A stretch of DNA of 64,000 nucleotides from RUG572 sp964386385 (GCA_964386385.1 CAYLRN010000015.1:4573-68572); one strand, 5' to 3'; shown: positions 15,395 through 24,607, numbered from the stretch's first letter. Notes: a model not told the origin generated them from the letters alone. Program-made: numbers and translations.

Positions 15395-16978
15395 TCAGAA
15401 CTCCAGCGCCTCGCACATCTTCACAAGGAACTCGTGGTAGGACATGCGTTCCTGCTGCATCGTGTCGCGGTCGCGCACCGTGAACTTGCCGTCCTTCGGC
15501 GACTCCGGGTCGACCGTGATGCACCACGGCGTGCCGGCCTCGTCCTGGCGGCGGTAGCGGCGGCCGATCTGGCCGGACTCGTCCCAGAACGCGTTGACCT
15601 TCTTGCGAAGCCTGCCGAAGACCTCCTGCGCCATCTTGTAGCTGGCCTCGTCCTTCTTGAGAAGCGGGAAGACGGCCACCTTGACGGGCGCGACCTTCGG
15701 ACTGAAGTGGAGCACCGTGCGGACGTCCTCCTTGCCCTTCGCGTCCACGAGCTTCTGCTCCTCGTAGGCCTCGCAAAGAAGGGCGAGCATGAGACGGTCC
15801 ACGCCGGCGGACGGTTCGATGACGTGCGGCACGTACTTGCCGTCGAAGAGATTCCGGCAGAACTTTTCAGCCTCAAGCGGGTCCTTCCCGCGGGACGCCC
15901 AGTCGGTCTGAACCTTTTCGATGAACGCCGCGCGCGCGGCCTCGTCCATCTTCTTCGCGGCCTGCTTGAGCGGATCGTCGAAGACCATCTGGCTCTCGCC
16001 GGAGTGCTTCTGGTGCTGTGAGAGGTCGAAGTCGGAGCGCGCCGCGATGCCCTCGAGCTCCTGCCGGCCGAACGGGAAGTCGTATTCGATGTCCACGCAC
16101 GCGCGGGCGTAGTGGGCGAGCTCGTCCGGCTTCTGCCAGTACTCGACGAAACGCTCCGTGGGGAGTCCGACGGCGTTCAGGAACTTCTTGCGCTGCTCGA
16201 CCCAGTACTTGTGCCAGACCTCCCAGCCCCAGTCGTCCTGCACGGGGCCGTCGAGGTCGGGGTTGTCCGCCAGCGTGACGACGTGGCCGTGGAGGATCTC
16301 GACCGCCTCGTCCGGGCGGATGAAGAACTCCAGCTCCATCTGCTCGAACTCGCGGCTGCGGAACGTGTAGTTGCGCGGCGTCACCTCGTTGCGGAAGCTC
16401 TTGCCCATCTGCGCGATGCCGAAGGGCACCTGCTGGCGCGAGGTGGAGAGGACGTTCGTGAACTGCGCGAAGATCGCCTGCGCCGTCTCAGGGCGGAGGT
16501 AGGCGACGTTGGAGGGGTCGTCAATCGGGCCGACGACCGTCTTGAACATGAGGTTGAACGGCTTGGGCTCGGTCATCTCGCCGCCGCAGTAGGGGCAGCT
16601 GAGCGTCCCTTCAGGATTGTGCGGAACGGGCTTCTTCTTCTGCTCGGCAAGAATGTCCGCGATCTGGTCCGCGCGCATGAGCTTCTTGCATTCCTTGCAC
16701 ATCGTCATCGGGTCGGCGAACGTGTCAAGGTGGCCGGAGGCCTTCCAGATCCTGGGATGCATGATGATCGTGGCGTCAAGCCCCGCCACGTCGCTGCGGC
16801 CGCGCACCGTGAACTGCCACCAGGCCTGCTTCACGTTCTGCTTGAGCTCGCAGCCGAGCGGACCGTAGTCCCAGAAGCCCGGCATTCCGCCGTAGATCTC
16901 GGACGAATGATAGATGAAACCGCGGCGCTTGCACAGCGCGGAAAGCGCGTCGAGGGATGACTTGTTCTCTTCTGACAT
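15395..16978 (-). CDS. glyQS: Glycyl-tRNA synthetase, homodimeric type
   Basis: 527 residues, a class II aminoacyl-tRNA synthetase of the alpha2 type that charges tRNA-Gly. N-terminal CKRRGFIYHSSEIYGG and GFWDYGPLG are the family hallmark. Motif 2 is in GKSFRNEVTPRNYTFRSREF and motif 3 in PSAGVDRLMLAL. A zinc-ribbon-like CxxC pair occurs in the insertion (CKECKK and CPYCGG). The C-terminal anticodon-binding domain is complete. ATG follows GAAAAAGG; the promoter -10 TAGAAT is at 17036-17041. It stands alone between hemW and the RM island. Confidence 0.96.
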   Translation of the reverse strand: MSEENKSSLDALSALCKRRGFIYHSSEIYGGMPGFWDYGPLGCELKQNVKQAWWQFTVRGRSDVAGLDATIIMHPRIWKASGHLDTFADPMTMCKECKKLMRADQIADILAEQKKKPVPHNPEGTLSCPYCGGEMTEPKPFNLMFKTVVGPIDDPSNVAYLRPETAQAIFAQFTNVLSTSRQQVPFGIAQMGKSFRNEVTPRNYTFRSREFEQMELEFFIRPDEAVEILHGHVVTLADNPDLDGPVQDDWGWEVWHKYWVEQRKKFLNAVGLPTERFVEYWQKPDELAHYARACVDIEYDFPFGRQELEGIAARSDFDLSQHQKHSGESQMVFDDPLKQAAKKMDEAARAAFIEKVQTDWASRGKDPLEAEKFCRNLFDGKYVPHVIEPSAGVDRLMLALLCEAYEEQKLVDAKGKEDVRTVLHFSPKVAPVKVAVFPLLKKDEASYKMAQEVFGRLRKKVNAFWDESGQIGRRYRRQDEAGTPWCITVDPESPKDGKFTVRDRDTMQQERMSYHEFLVKMCEALEF

Positions 16979-17035
16979 GATTTTCTGACCTTTTTCTATG
17001 GCAACGGCTGGACTGCCGCCCCTTGGCGGGCGGAT

Positions 17036-17041
17036 ATTCTA
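17036..17041 (-). promoter_or_regulatory. Promoter -10 of glyQS
   Basis: TGGTAGAAT on the minus strand with discriminator ATCCGCC, 57 bp upstream of the glyQS start. Only the extended -10 is convincing. Confidence 0.5.
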
Positions 17042-17075
17042 CCAAATACCAACATGACGGGCAATGCGGAAGACG

Positions 17076-18155
17076 TCAAAGGAGTTCGGCGACGATGGCG
17101 TCGCACACCTCGAAGCCGCGGCCGGTCGGCGCGAAGCGTCCGGGGCCGACTTCGCGCAGAAGCCCTTCCGCGGCAAGCGCGGAGAGCGTCCGGAGCCACT
17201 GTGGGACGCGCGGGGAAAGGGCAGGCCAACGGAGCGCGGCGGCGGAGGGGGCGAAGCCCTCGGCAAGGCGGAGGGCGAAGAGGGCTCGTTCAAGAGCGTC
17301 GGACTCCTCGTCAAGGGTCTCGACGTCGTATCCGCCGTCGCGGCGGCCGACCGAGCGGCGAAGGCCATCGCGTCCGTGTGCGCCTTCGCCGAGTCCGAAG
17401 TAGTCCTCTCCGCGCCAGACGGCCAGGTTGTGGCGGCAGACGAGGCCGGGGCGCGCGTAGCTGGACACCTCGTATCGGGCGAGTCCGGCGAAGTCCAGCG
17501 CGTCGCGGGCGGCGGAGAGCTGGGCGAACGCGGCGTCGGCGCCGGGCATGGCCGCCTCGCCGCGCGAAAGGGCCAGGTCTAGCCGCGTCTTCGGCTCGCG
17601 GATGAGGGTGTAGACGCTGCAGTGGTCCAGTCCCAGCGCGGCGGCCCTCTCCACGGTGCGCCACCACGACGGGTCGGAAGTCCCCGGCCAGCCGGCGATC
17701 AGGTCGACGCCGGCGTTCGCGAATCCGGCTTCGCGGACAATGCGGAACGCCGCCTCCGCCTCGTCGGCGGAGTGCAGGCGCCCCATCGCGGATAGGGCGT
17801 CGTCGTCAAGGCTCTGGACGCCGAGGGAGATGCGGTTCACGCCAAGGGAACGCCAGAGGCGGAGGCGCGATGCGTCCGCGTCGCGAGGATGGAGCTCGAC
17901 GGTGAATTCCGCGTCCGGCGCGAGACGCGGGGCGATCTCCTCCAGAAGCGGCCGCAGGTCGCACAGGGCCGGCGTTCCGCCGCCAAAATAGACCGTGTCG
18001 AAAACGGCGTCCGCAGGCGTCATACGGCGCAGGTCGTCCACAAGCCGCCGGACGTACGCGGCGCGCGCGTCCTCGGACGCCCCTGCGCGCGACAGCAGCG
18101 CGCAGTACGCGCACTTCGCGCGGCAGAACGGAAAGTGGACGTATAGGTTCCTCAT
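17076..18155 (-). CDS. hemW: HemW-like radical SAM protein
   Basis: 359 residues. Starts with YVHFPFCRAKCAYC, the CxxxCxxC radical-SAM cluster motif, followed by YFGGGTPAL and GVQSLDDDALSAMGR HSADEA-type segments typical of HemW rather than of true HemN. HemW handles heme in respiratory chains and is often annotated as oxygen-independent coproporphyrinogen oxidase. The start is the ATG that overlaps the stop of the M50-like gene (ATGA); the frame is open far upstream, but only as a shadow of that gene. Last gene of the ftsB-M50-hemW operon. Confidence 0.9.
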   Translation of the reverse strand: MRNLYVHFPFCRAKCAYCALLSRAGASEDARAAYVRRLVDDLRRMTPADAVFDTVYFGGGTPALCDLRPLLEEIAPRLAPDAEFTVELHPRDADASRLRLWRSLGVNRISLGVQSLDDDALSAMGRLHSADEAEAAFRIVREAGFANAGVDLIAGWPGTSDPSWWRTVERAAALGLDHCSVYTLIREPKTRLDLALSRGEAAMPGADAAFAQLSAARDALDFAGLARYEVSSYARPGLVCRHNLAVWRGEDYFGLGEGAHGRDGLRRSVGRRDGGYDVETLDEESDALERALFALRLAEGFAPSAAALRWPALSPRVPQWLRTLSALAAEGLLREVGPGRFAPTGRGFEVCDAIVAELL

Positions 18156-18868
18156 GACAGAAAGCCCAGAAACCCAAGCGCAAGCCGGAAAAAATAGTCC
18201 AGGAATCCGCCAACGAGGCGATATGCAGAAACGGCGCTCTCCACCAGCGCGGACAGAACCAAGCCCGCGCCGCCCGGCGCCATCGCCGCAAGCACGGCGA
18301 GGAGTCCGGCGAAGTTGGCGAGCCAGACGAAGACCAGGGAGAAGAACGTTCCGTAGACCTCCATGTCCGGCTGGCGCTGCGCCAGCGCGCGGACGGTGAA
18401 CGCCACGTGGAACGCCCACGTGAAGCCGGCGGCCGCAAGCCACGCGCCAATGCACGGAAGCCTGCCCATGCAGAGGCGCACCGCGACGGCGGCGACGGCC
18501 ACCGCAACCGTGTAGAACGGAAAGAAGTACGGCGCGAGGGTGATGAGGACGTTCGACTTGGAGACGGACACCGACCCGCCCGACTTCGCGACCCTGAGGC
18601 GCGAAACGCGCGCTCCGAAGAGAAGCGCCCACAGCGCATGGGTCAGCTCATGTCCGAGGACGTACGCGCGCATGGGCGCGGGAAGGAACAGCGAAGCGGC
18701 GACGAACGCCGCCAGCCCGGCGGCAATCCACAACGCCCCCGTGAAAAGTCCCTCCGCCGCAAGGACGCCGCCAGACGGCGAGAAGGCCGCGCGCCAGAGC
18801 GCATACGGCATTGCGGCGCACAGCGGCAGAAGCAGAAGCGCAAGCAGACGGCGAAGAAACCTCCCCAT
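18152..18868 (-). CDS. Membrane protein with HELTH zinc site (M50-like)
   Basis: 238 residues with about five or six hydrophobic segments. A HELTH sequence near residue 73, inside or next to a membrane helix, matches the HExxH zinc motif of site-2/M50-type intramembrane proteases. The usual second motif (NPDG-like) is not evident, so it may be an inactive or divergent member. It is coupled to hemW downstream by ATGA and is 12 bp after the ftsB-like gene. Substrate unknown. Confidence 0.65.
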   Translation of the reverse strand: MGRFLRRLLALLLLPLCAAMPYALWRAAFSPSGGVLAAEGLFTGALWIAAGLAAFVAASLFLPAPMRAYVLGHELTHALWALLFGARVSRLRVAKSGGSVSVSKSNVLITLAPYFFPFYTVAVAVAAVAVRLCMGRLPCIGAWLAAAGFTWAFHVAFTVRALAQRQPDMEVYGTFFSLVFVWLANFAGLLAVLAAMAPGGAGLVLSALVESAVSAYRLVGGFLDYFFRLALGFLGFLS

Positions 18869-18880
18869 GGAAAGACGACG

Positions 18881-19165
18881 TCAGTTGCCGAACTCGAAGA
18901 CGAGCTCGCCGGGATAGAGATAGTGGTTGCGCCGGGCGATGTCCTCAACGAACTCGCGGTCGGAATTGAAGCGGCGCTGCCTGTCGCGGACCTCCGCAAT
19001 CTCCGCCCGCTTCGCCTCGATGCGCTGCATCCTGCGCTCCTTTTCCGCGTAAAGACCCTGGCGCTGGCGGTATTTCGGATACGAAATCACCACGCCCATG
19101 CCCAAAATCGCGACAAAAAGAGCCAAAAAGAGAAATTGGAATGCCTTTGCTATGAAGTTGCCCAT
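18881..19165 (-). CDS. FtsB/DivIC-family septum formation protein
   Basis: 94 residues: a short cytoplasmic start, one membrane helix (residues about 9-28) and a coiled coil rich in Arg, Glu and Lys, followed by the conserved end RRNHYLYPGELVFEF. This is the FtsB/DivIC layout, a bitopic cell-division protein that joins FtsL and FtsQ in the divisome. The ATG lies 9 nt after a putative -10 (19175-19180), with no Shine-Dalgarno. Confidence 0.82.
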   Translation of the reverse strand: MGNFIAKAFQFLFLALFVAILGMGVVISYPKYRQRQGLYAEKERRMQRIEAKRAEIAEVRDRQRRFNSDREFVEDIARRNHYLYPGELVFEFGN

Positions 19166-19174
19166 TTGACGAGT

Positions 19175-19180
19175 ATTTTA
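19175..19180 (-). promoter_or_regulatory. Putative -10 of the ftsB-M50-hemW operon
   Basis: TAAAAT on the minus strand, 9 nt before the start codon, divergent from the lipoprotein promoter at 19215-19220. Would give a nearly leaderless mRNA. Confidence 0.4.
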
Positions 19181-19214
19181 TGATTATCGGCGGCCACAGT
19201 CAAGGGTGTTTTGC

Positions 19215-19220
19215 TATAAT
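19215..19220 (+). promoter_or_regulatory. Extended -10 with leaderless start for the lipoprotein operon
   Basis: TGCTATAAT followed by exactly 7 nt (CTACGCC) and then the ATG at 19228. Transcription would start at or next to the A of the ATG. Confidence 0.6.
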
Positions 19221-19227
19221 CTACGCC

Positions 19228-19755
19228 ATGTCCAAAACCCTTTCAAAATGGGCTGCGATTCCCGCCTTTCTGGCGCTGGCGGGGTGTTTCAGCTTCGAGA
19301 CGGTCCCGCTCGGCGCGGAGGCGCCGTCGCGCATGCGCGTCGACTGCGTCCAGGGCGAAGCCGTGGAGCACGTCGTCGTGTCCAACTACGGATGGTATCT
19401 CTTCAACACCTGGCCGCTTGCGTGCGGGCGCGCCGGCTCCGGCGCGCTGGGGTTCACGCTCTTCAGCGACCAGGTGAACGAGCGCGTCGTCCTGGACAGG
19501 TTCATGGGATATGCGGACAAGCGGAACTGCGACGTCACGGACCTGAACCTCTTCAACGACGAGGAGGTGCTGATGACGATCGGCCTCGGCGGGCTGTCCA
19601 TCCCCCTTCCGTACCTCGTCTCCTTCCGCGACGTGCAGTACTCCGGCGTACTGGTGAAGCGCAACAGCGCGGAGGACGCGAACGTGAAGCGCAGGCGGCT
19701 GAGCGCCGAAATGCGCAGCCTTCTTGAAAGCCTTCCGGACGGAGGCGGCAGATGA
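19228..19755 (+). CDS. Lipoprotein, paralogue 1 of a pair
   Basis: 175 residues. Signal peptide with lipobox LALAGC, so probably anchored in the outer membrane. The body has WYLFNTWPLACG, which parallels WLLFNFLPIASG in the next gene, and a C-terminal half with LLSIPLPYLVSF-like hydrophobic strands. The ATG lies 7 nt after a -10 box, so the mRNA is probably leaderless. The stop overlaps the start of the second lipoprotein (ATGA). Function unknown. Confidence 0.7.
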   Translation: MSKTLSKWAAIPAFLALAGCFSFETVPLGAEAPSRMRVDCVQGEAVEHVVVSNYGWYLFNTWPLACGRAGSGALGFTLFSDQVNERVVLDRFMGYADKRNCDVTDLNLFNDEEVLMTIGLGGLSIPLPYLVSFRDVQYSGVLVKRNSAEDANVKRRRLSAEMRSLLESLPDGGGR

Positions 19756-20192
19756 ACTTGAAACCGGTTTCGTTCGCGGCGGCGTTCGCCGCCGTCCTTT
19801 CCATGCTCCTGTCGTGCGGATGCATGTCCGTCAAGAAAGCCACCGACTTCAAGGGCGCGAAGATCGACGAGGGCCGTACGCCCGTGGCTGTCGTCGAGAT
19901 AGAGAACTCCGTGTGGCTCCTCTTCAACTTCCTGCCGATCGCGAGCGGAGACCCGGACGCGCCGGGGCGCAACTCCTGCCGCTTCTTCAGGAACACGGTC
20001 AACCTCCAGAACAACATAAAGGCCCTTCACGCCGAACTGCGCGAAAGCAAGACGCATGAAGTCGCCAACCTCACCAGCCGGTACGCGGACGAGAAGTACC
20101 TCTTCTTCCTCCTTGCGCGGCGCGCCTGCCACACGAGCGCCGTGCTGGCGAAGCCGGTCGAAATAAAGTCAATCACGGTCACAGGGAAATGA
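19752..20192 (+). CDS. Lipoprotein, paralogue 2 of a pair
   Basis: 146 residues with a lipoprotein signal peptide ending LLSCGC. Shares the VWLLFNFLPIASGDP segment with the upstream lipoprotein, and both end in a similar strand pattern, so they look like tandem paralogues that may form a heteromer. Its stop overlaps the hisC start by ATGA, coupling an envelope protein to a biosynthetic gene. Confidence 0.7.
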   Translation: MNLKPVSFAAAFAAVLSMLLSCGCMSVKKATDFKGAKIDEGRTPVAVVEIENSVWLLFNFLPIASGDPDAPGRNSCRFFRNTVNLQNNIKALHAELRESKTHEVANLTSRYADEKYLFFLLARRACHTSAVLAKPVEIKSITVTGK

Positions 20193-21244
20193 GAATCGCA
20201 AGGTCAGTGGCGGCGCTTACGCCGTACGTCCCAGGCGAGCAGCCGAAATACCGCCAGGTCGTAAAGCTCAACACGAACGAAAACCCGTATCTGCCGTCGC
20301 CGCAGGTCGAAAAGACGCTGAAGTCGTTCGACCTCGACAATCTCCGGCGCTATCCGGACCCGGTCTTCGCCGAGTTCCGCGCAAAGGCGGCGGAGACGTA
20401 CGGGACCGTCCCGGAGCGCGTGTTCGCCGGGAACGGCTCCGACGAAGTGCTCACCCTCGCCGCCCGCGCGTTCGTGGACGACGACGAGTGCATCGGCTCG
20501 TTCGACCCGTCGTACTCCCTCTACAGGACGCTCGCCGCCATCCGCGACGTCCCGTTCGTGCCATCCCCGCTGAACGACGACTTCTCCTGGGCCGCCCCCG
20601 TCGTCAAGTCCGCCGCGGGCGACGTCGCCCTCTTCCTCCTTACAAACCCGAACGCCCCCACGTCGATCCGATATCCGCGCGAATGCGTCGCGGAGTTCGC
20701 CGCGTCCTTCCCCGGCGTCGTGCTCGTGGACGAGGCGTATGCCGACTTCGCGGACGAGTCGTGCGTCCCGCTCGCCACCGCGCCGGACAACCGCAACGTC
20801 GTCGTCATGCGCACGCTCTCGAAGAGCTATTCACTCGCAGGCCTCCGCTTCGGATTCTGCATCGGCCCCGAAGACCTCGTCGAGGCCCTCTACAAGGTCA
20901 AGGACTCCTACAACTGCGACGCCGTGGCGCAGGCCGTCGCAACCGCCGCGCTTTCCGACGGACAGTGGATGAAGCGCAACGTGGCGAAAGTCGTCAAGAC
21001 GCGGGAGGAGACCGCCGCCGCGCTGCGCGCGCGCGGATGGGACGTTCCGCCGTCGCAGTCCAACTTCCTTTTCGCCCGCCCCGCGCACCGCCCGGCGGCG
21101 GAGCTCTTCGAGGCGCTGCGCGCGCGGAACGTGTACGTCCGCTACTTCCCAGGTCCCAGGACTGGCGACCGCCTTCGCATCACCGTCGGCACGGACGCCG
21201 ACATGGCCACCCTTCTCTCGATTCTAGAGGAAATAGACGCATGA
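20189..21244 (+). CDS. hisC: Histidinol-phosphate aminotransferase
   Basis: 351 residues, fold type I PLP aminotransferase. The start LNTNENPY, GNGSDEVL near residue 80, YSLYR, the YADF region and SKSYSLAGLRFG with the PLP lysine are all HisC signatures, and the C-terminal RYF and GDRLRITVGT complete it. It converts imidazole-acetol phosphate and glutamate to histidinol phosphate. No other his genes are nearby; together with thrC it suggests a mixed amino-acid operon. ATGA overlaps at both ends. Confidence 0.92.
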   Translation: MRIARSVAALTPYVPGEQPKYRQVVKLNTNENPYLPSPQVEKTLKSFDLDNLRRYPDPVFAEFRAKAAETYGTVPERVFAGNGSDEVLTLAARAFVDDDECIGSFDPSYSLYRTLAAIRDVPFVPSPLNDDFSWAAPVVKSAAGDVALFLLTNPNAPTSIRYPRECVAEFAASFPGVVLVDEAYADFADESCVPLATAPDNRNVVVMRTLSKSYSLAGLRFGFCIGPEDLVEALYKVKDSYNCDAVAQAVATAALSDGQWMKRNVAKVVKTREETAAALRARGWDVPPSQSNFLFARPAHRPAAELFEALRARNVYVRYFPGPRTGDRLRITVGTDADMATLLSILEEIDA

Positions 21245-22554
21245 ACGACCCGATCAACCCGATATCGAAACCGGACTTCACCCCCGTTCCCGAACTGCGC
21301 GCAATGCAGCTCAGGAAGCTTCAAGAGCTCATCCCCTACGAGTACGAGCGCGTCCCGCTCTTCCGCCGCCGCTGCGACGAAAAGGGCGTCAAGCCACGCG
21401 ATCTCGTCACCCTGGCGGACCTTGCCAAGTTCCCGTTCATGAAGAAGACAGACCTCCGCGACGAATACCCCCTCGGCCTCACCGCCGCGCCGATGAAGGA
21501 GATCAGCCGCTTCCACTGCTCGTCTGGAACAACGGGCAAGCCCATCTGCATCCCGGCGACGAAGGAAGACCTCGCGATCTGGACGGAAGGCGCGGCGCGC
21601 TGCCTCGCGATGTACGGCATCACCGACGAGGACGTCGTCCAGGTCTCCTACGGCTACGGTCTCTTCACCGGCGGCCTCGGCGCCCATTATGGCGCGGAAG
21701 CGCTCGGCTGCGCCGTCCTCCCCACCGGCGCCGGCAACACGGAAAAGCAGATCATGCTGATGAAGGACCTCGGCGTCACCGTCATCGCCTGCACCCCCAG
21801 CTACTTCCTCCACCTCGCAACCGTCGCCGAGGCGATGGGCGTCGACTTCCGCCGCGACACGAAACTCAGGCACGGCGTGTTCGGCGCCGAGCCGTGGACG
21901 GACGAGATCAAGGCCAAGATCGAGCAGATCGCCGGCATCACCGCCCACGACATCTACGGCCTCACCGAAATCGCCGGTCCCGGCGTCGCCGGCAACTGCC
22001 CCCACTGCCACGGCCTCCACGTGTGGGAGGACCACTTCTACCCCGAAATCGTCGACCCCGACACGCTCGAAGTCCTGCCGGACGGAGAAGAGGGCGAACT
22101 CGTTTTCACAACCCTCGACCGCCGCGGAACGCCGATGGTCCGCTACCGCACACGCGACCTCTCGCGCCTACAGACCGGGACGTGTCCCTGCGGTCGCACG
22201 ATGCGCGTCATGGACCGCGTCCACGCCCGCACGGACGACATGCTGATCATCCACGGCGTGAACGTCTTCCCCGGCCAGATCGAGGCCTGCCTCATGAAGG
22301 TTCCCGAAGTCGCCCCGCACTACCAGATCGAACTTTCCTCCACCGACACGATGGACCGCTTCGAGATCAAGGTGGAGGTGACCCGCGACGCCTTCACGGA
22401 TTCCGTCACCGCCATGGAGAACGTCCGCCGCCGCGTGGCCGCCTCAATCAAGGAAATAGTCGGCCTCTCGCCCAAGATCTTCATCGTCGCCCCAGGTACG
22501 CTCCCGCGCAGCCAGGGAAAGATCAAGCGCGTGATCGACAACCGCAGAAAGTAA
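21241..22554 (+). CDS. paaK: Phenylacetate-CoA ligase family protein
   Basis: 437 residues, the usual PaaK length. AMP-forming ligase motifs are present: FHCSSGTTGKP (ATP loop), YGLTEIAGPGVAG, YRTRDL, and DDMLIIHGVNVFP followed by a C-terminal segment with SQGKIKR lysine. It makes aryl-acetyl-CoA from phenylacetate or a related acid. No phenylacetate degradation genes are nearby. In anaerobes such genes sit beside ACT proteins, as here, and serve aromatic amino-acid synthesis or fermentation through aryl-CoA; that role is inference. Coupled to hisC by ATGA. Confidence 0.92.
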   Translation: MNDPINPISKPDFTPVPELRAMQLRKLQELIPYEYERVPLFRRRCDEKGVKPRDLVTLADLAKFPFMKKTDLRDEYPLGLTAAPMKEISRFHCSSGTTGKPICIPATKEDLAIWTEGAARCLAMYGITDEDVVQVSYGYGLFTGGLGAHYGAEALGCAVLPTGAGNTEKQIMLMKDLGVTVIACTPSYFLHLATVAEAMGVDFRRDTKLRHGVFGAEPWTDEIKAKIEQIAGITAHDIYGLTEIAGPGVAGNCPHCHGLHVWEDHFYPEIVDPDTLEVLPDGEEGELVFTTLDRRGTPMVRYRTRDLSRLQTGTCPCGRTMRVMDRVHARTDDMLIIHGVNVFPGQIEACLMKVPEVAPHYQIELSSTDTMDRFEIKVEVTRDAFTDSVTAMENVRRRVAASIKEIVGLSPKIFIVAPGTLPRSQGKIKRVIDNRRK

Positions 22555-22573
22555 ACGCGAAAGGAGTTCCGGC

Positions 22574-23011
22574 ATGACCATCAACCAGGTCTCTCTCTTC
22601 CTTGAAAACAAGACGGGACAGCTCGCGCAGGCGTGCAAGGTCCTCGCCGACAACGACGTCTCCCTCGTCACGCTCTCCCTCGCGGAGACGCAGGACTTCG
22701 GCATCGCCCGCTTCATCGTGGACGACCACGTCCGCGCCACCCAGGCCCTTTCCGACGCGGGCTTCCTCGTGAAGACCTCCCCCGTCGTCGCCGTCACCGT
22801 CCCGGACCGCCCCGGCGGAATGTCCGAGGTCGTCACCACCCTCGCCGTCAACGGATGCGACATCGAATACTCCTATGCGTTCGCGTTCCACTACGGACAG
22901 AAGGCCGTGCTCGTCTTCCGCTTCACGGACGACGCGAAAGCCCTCAAGACCCTCGCCGACGCCGGCTACACCACCCTGGGCGAACCCCAGCTCCGCGACG
23001 CCGCCAACTGA
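22574..23011 (+). CDS. Tandem ACT-domain regulatory protein
   Basis: 145 residues made of two ACT domains (about 1-70 and 71-140); the first begins VSLFLENKTGQLAQ and the second VTVPDRPGGMSEVV. ACT pairs bind amino acids and regulate enzymes. It follows paaK by 19 bp with AAAGGAG before the ATG, a pairing seen in many anaerobes, and probably senses an aromatic amino acid. Confidence 0.88.
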   Translation: MTINQVSLFLENKTGQLAQACKVLADNDVSLVTLSLAETQDFGIARFIVDDHVRATQALSDAGFLVKTSPVVAVTVPDRPGGMSEVVTTLAVNGCDIEYSYAFAFHYGQKAVLVFRFTDDAKALKTLADAGYTTLGEPQLRDAAN

Positions 23012-23031
23012 ACAACGACATTCCGACGAAA

Positions 23032-24426
23032 ATGAAATTCACCAGCACCCGCTCCGATTCCGAAAACGCATCCCTTCCCTGCATTCTCCGCGGCCTCGCG
23101 CCAGACGGCGGCCTCTTCGTCCCGCGCGCGGTCGGCCGCGTCGACCTCGCCGCCTGCGGCGACCTCGCGGGCGCGGAGCGCGTCGCCCTCGGCGCAATCT
23201 TCGACGACGTGCCGGAGTCCGTGCGCGAAGACGCGATCCGCAACCTCCTCGCGAAGTTCCCGGCGGAGAACCCGATTCCGCTAGTGGACGCCGACGGCTT
23301 CAAGATCCTGGAGCTCTTCCACGGCCCGACGGGCGCGTTCAAGGACGTGGCGCTCTCCGTGCTGCCGGTCCTCATGGTCGCGGCCGCGGACGGCAGACGC
23401 GTCCTGATCCTCACGGCAACGTCAGGCGACACCGGTTCGGCCGCGATGGCGGGCTTCTCCGACGTTCCCGGAATCCAGATCGCGGTCTTCTTCCCGAACA
23501 CCGGCACTTCGCGCATCCAGCGCCTCCAGATGACGACGCCGTCCGCGAAGAACGTCCGCGGCATCGCCATTCGCGGAAACTTCGACGACGCCCAGGCCGC
23601 CGTGAAGCGCATATTCTCCGACCCCGCGATCCGCGCCGAGGCCGAGCGGGCGGGCATCACCCTCTCCTCCGCCAACTCGATCAACGTCGGACGCCTCGTG
23701 CCGCAGATCGGCTACTACCTCCTCTCCGCCGCGAAGATCGGCGAAGAGTTCGACGTCGTCGTCCCCTCCGGCAACTTCGGCAACATCCTCGCCGCCTACT
23801 ACGCGAAGATGATGGGCGCCCCAATCCGGAAGTTCATCTGCGCCTCGAACGTGAACGACGTCCTGACGCGCTTCATCGCCACCGGCGTCTACGATCCCGG
23901 CGACAGGTTCACGGTCACGAACTCCCCGTCCATGGACATACGCAAGTCGTCCAACGTGGAGCGCATGCTCTGGCTCGTCAACGGCGGCCTCGAAGACCCG
24001 GCGGCCGCGTCGGCGGAGACGAAGCGCCTGATGGACGACTTCGCGGCGACGGGCCGCTACGCGCTCAACGTCGCCGCCCGCGAGCGTCTTCAGTCCGAAT
24101 TCCTCGGCGCGTTCGCGACCCCTGACGAGACGGAGGCGGAAATGCGCCTGATGCGCGAACGCTGCGGGTACGTCCTCGACCCGCACACCGCAGTCGCCAC
24201 CGCGGTCGCGCGCAAACTCGGCTACCCGCAGGGCGGCCGCCCATGCGTCGTCGCCGCCACGGCAACGCCATACAAGTTTCCGGAGACGTGCCGCCGCGCG
24301 TTCGGCGCGGACGTCCTGACGAATCCGCCGCCCTCCTTCGCGGCAATGGAGACGGCCCCGGTCACGCAGACGCAGGTCGTCGACGTCCCCGAAATCGACG
24401 CCGCCGTCAAGGCGCTTATCGCCTGA
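23032..24426 (+). CDS. thrC: Threonine synthase
   Basis: 464 residues, fold type II PLP enzyme that converts O-phosphohomoserine to threonine. The PLP lysine is in HGPTGAFKDVAL. The N-terminal YxSTR-like start (MKFTSTRSDSENAS) with LAPDGGLFVP, the SGDTGSAA loop and the SGNFGN phosphate-binding loop are all present. The ATG is 20 bp after the ACT stop and has only a weak ribosome site (GACGAAA), so it may depend on coupling. Last gene of the plus-strand run; octamer repeats follow. Confidence 0.95.
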   Translation: MKFTSTRSDSENASLPCILRGLAPDGGLFVPRAVGRVDLAACGDLAGAERVALGAIFDDVPESVREDAIRNLLAKFPAENPIPLVDADGFKILELFHGPTGAFKDVALSVLPVLMVAAADGRRVLILTATSGDTGSAAMAGFSDVPGIQIAVFFPNTGTSRIQRLQMTTPSAKNVRGIAIRGNFDDAQAAVKRIFSDPAIRAEAERAGITLSSANSINVGRLVPQIGYYLLSAAKIGEEFDVVVPSGNFGNILAAYYAKMMGAPIRKFICASNVNDVLTRFIATGVYDPGDRFTVTNSPSMDIRKSSNVERMLWLVNGGLEDPAAASAETKRLMDDFAATGRYALNVAARERLQSEFLGAFATPDETEAEMRLMRERCGYVLDPHTAVATAVARKLGYPQGGRPCVVAATATPYKFPETCRRAFGADVLTNPPPSFAAMETAPVTQTQVVDVPEIDAAVKALIA

Positions 24427-24437
24427 CTTGCGTCATG

Positions 24438-24517
24438 CGATAAGCGCTTAAGTGATTAAGCAGTTAAGCGCTTGAGCGATTAAGTGGTCAAGTGCCTAAA
24501 TGGTTAAGCGCCTAAAT
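24438..24517. repeat. Ten tandem octamers, consensus GNTTAAGN
   Basis: Ten 8-bp units in phase (for example GCTTAAGT, GATTAAGC, AGTTAAGC, GGTCAAGT). Each unit is imperfect but the TTAAG core recurs. It starts 12 bp after the thrC stop. Confidence 0.85.
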
Positions 24518-24607
24518 TCGGCAGGGCGCGACGTCTCGTCGCACCGTTTTGCCGTTTGCGGCGCGTGAGGACATACGCCCTCCCATGAAAACCGCCCTCT
24601 GCGGCAA

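Noticed and set aside
24438..24517. CRISPR-like array
   Set aside because: Units are 8 bp without spacers and no cas genes are nearby.
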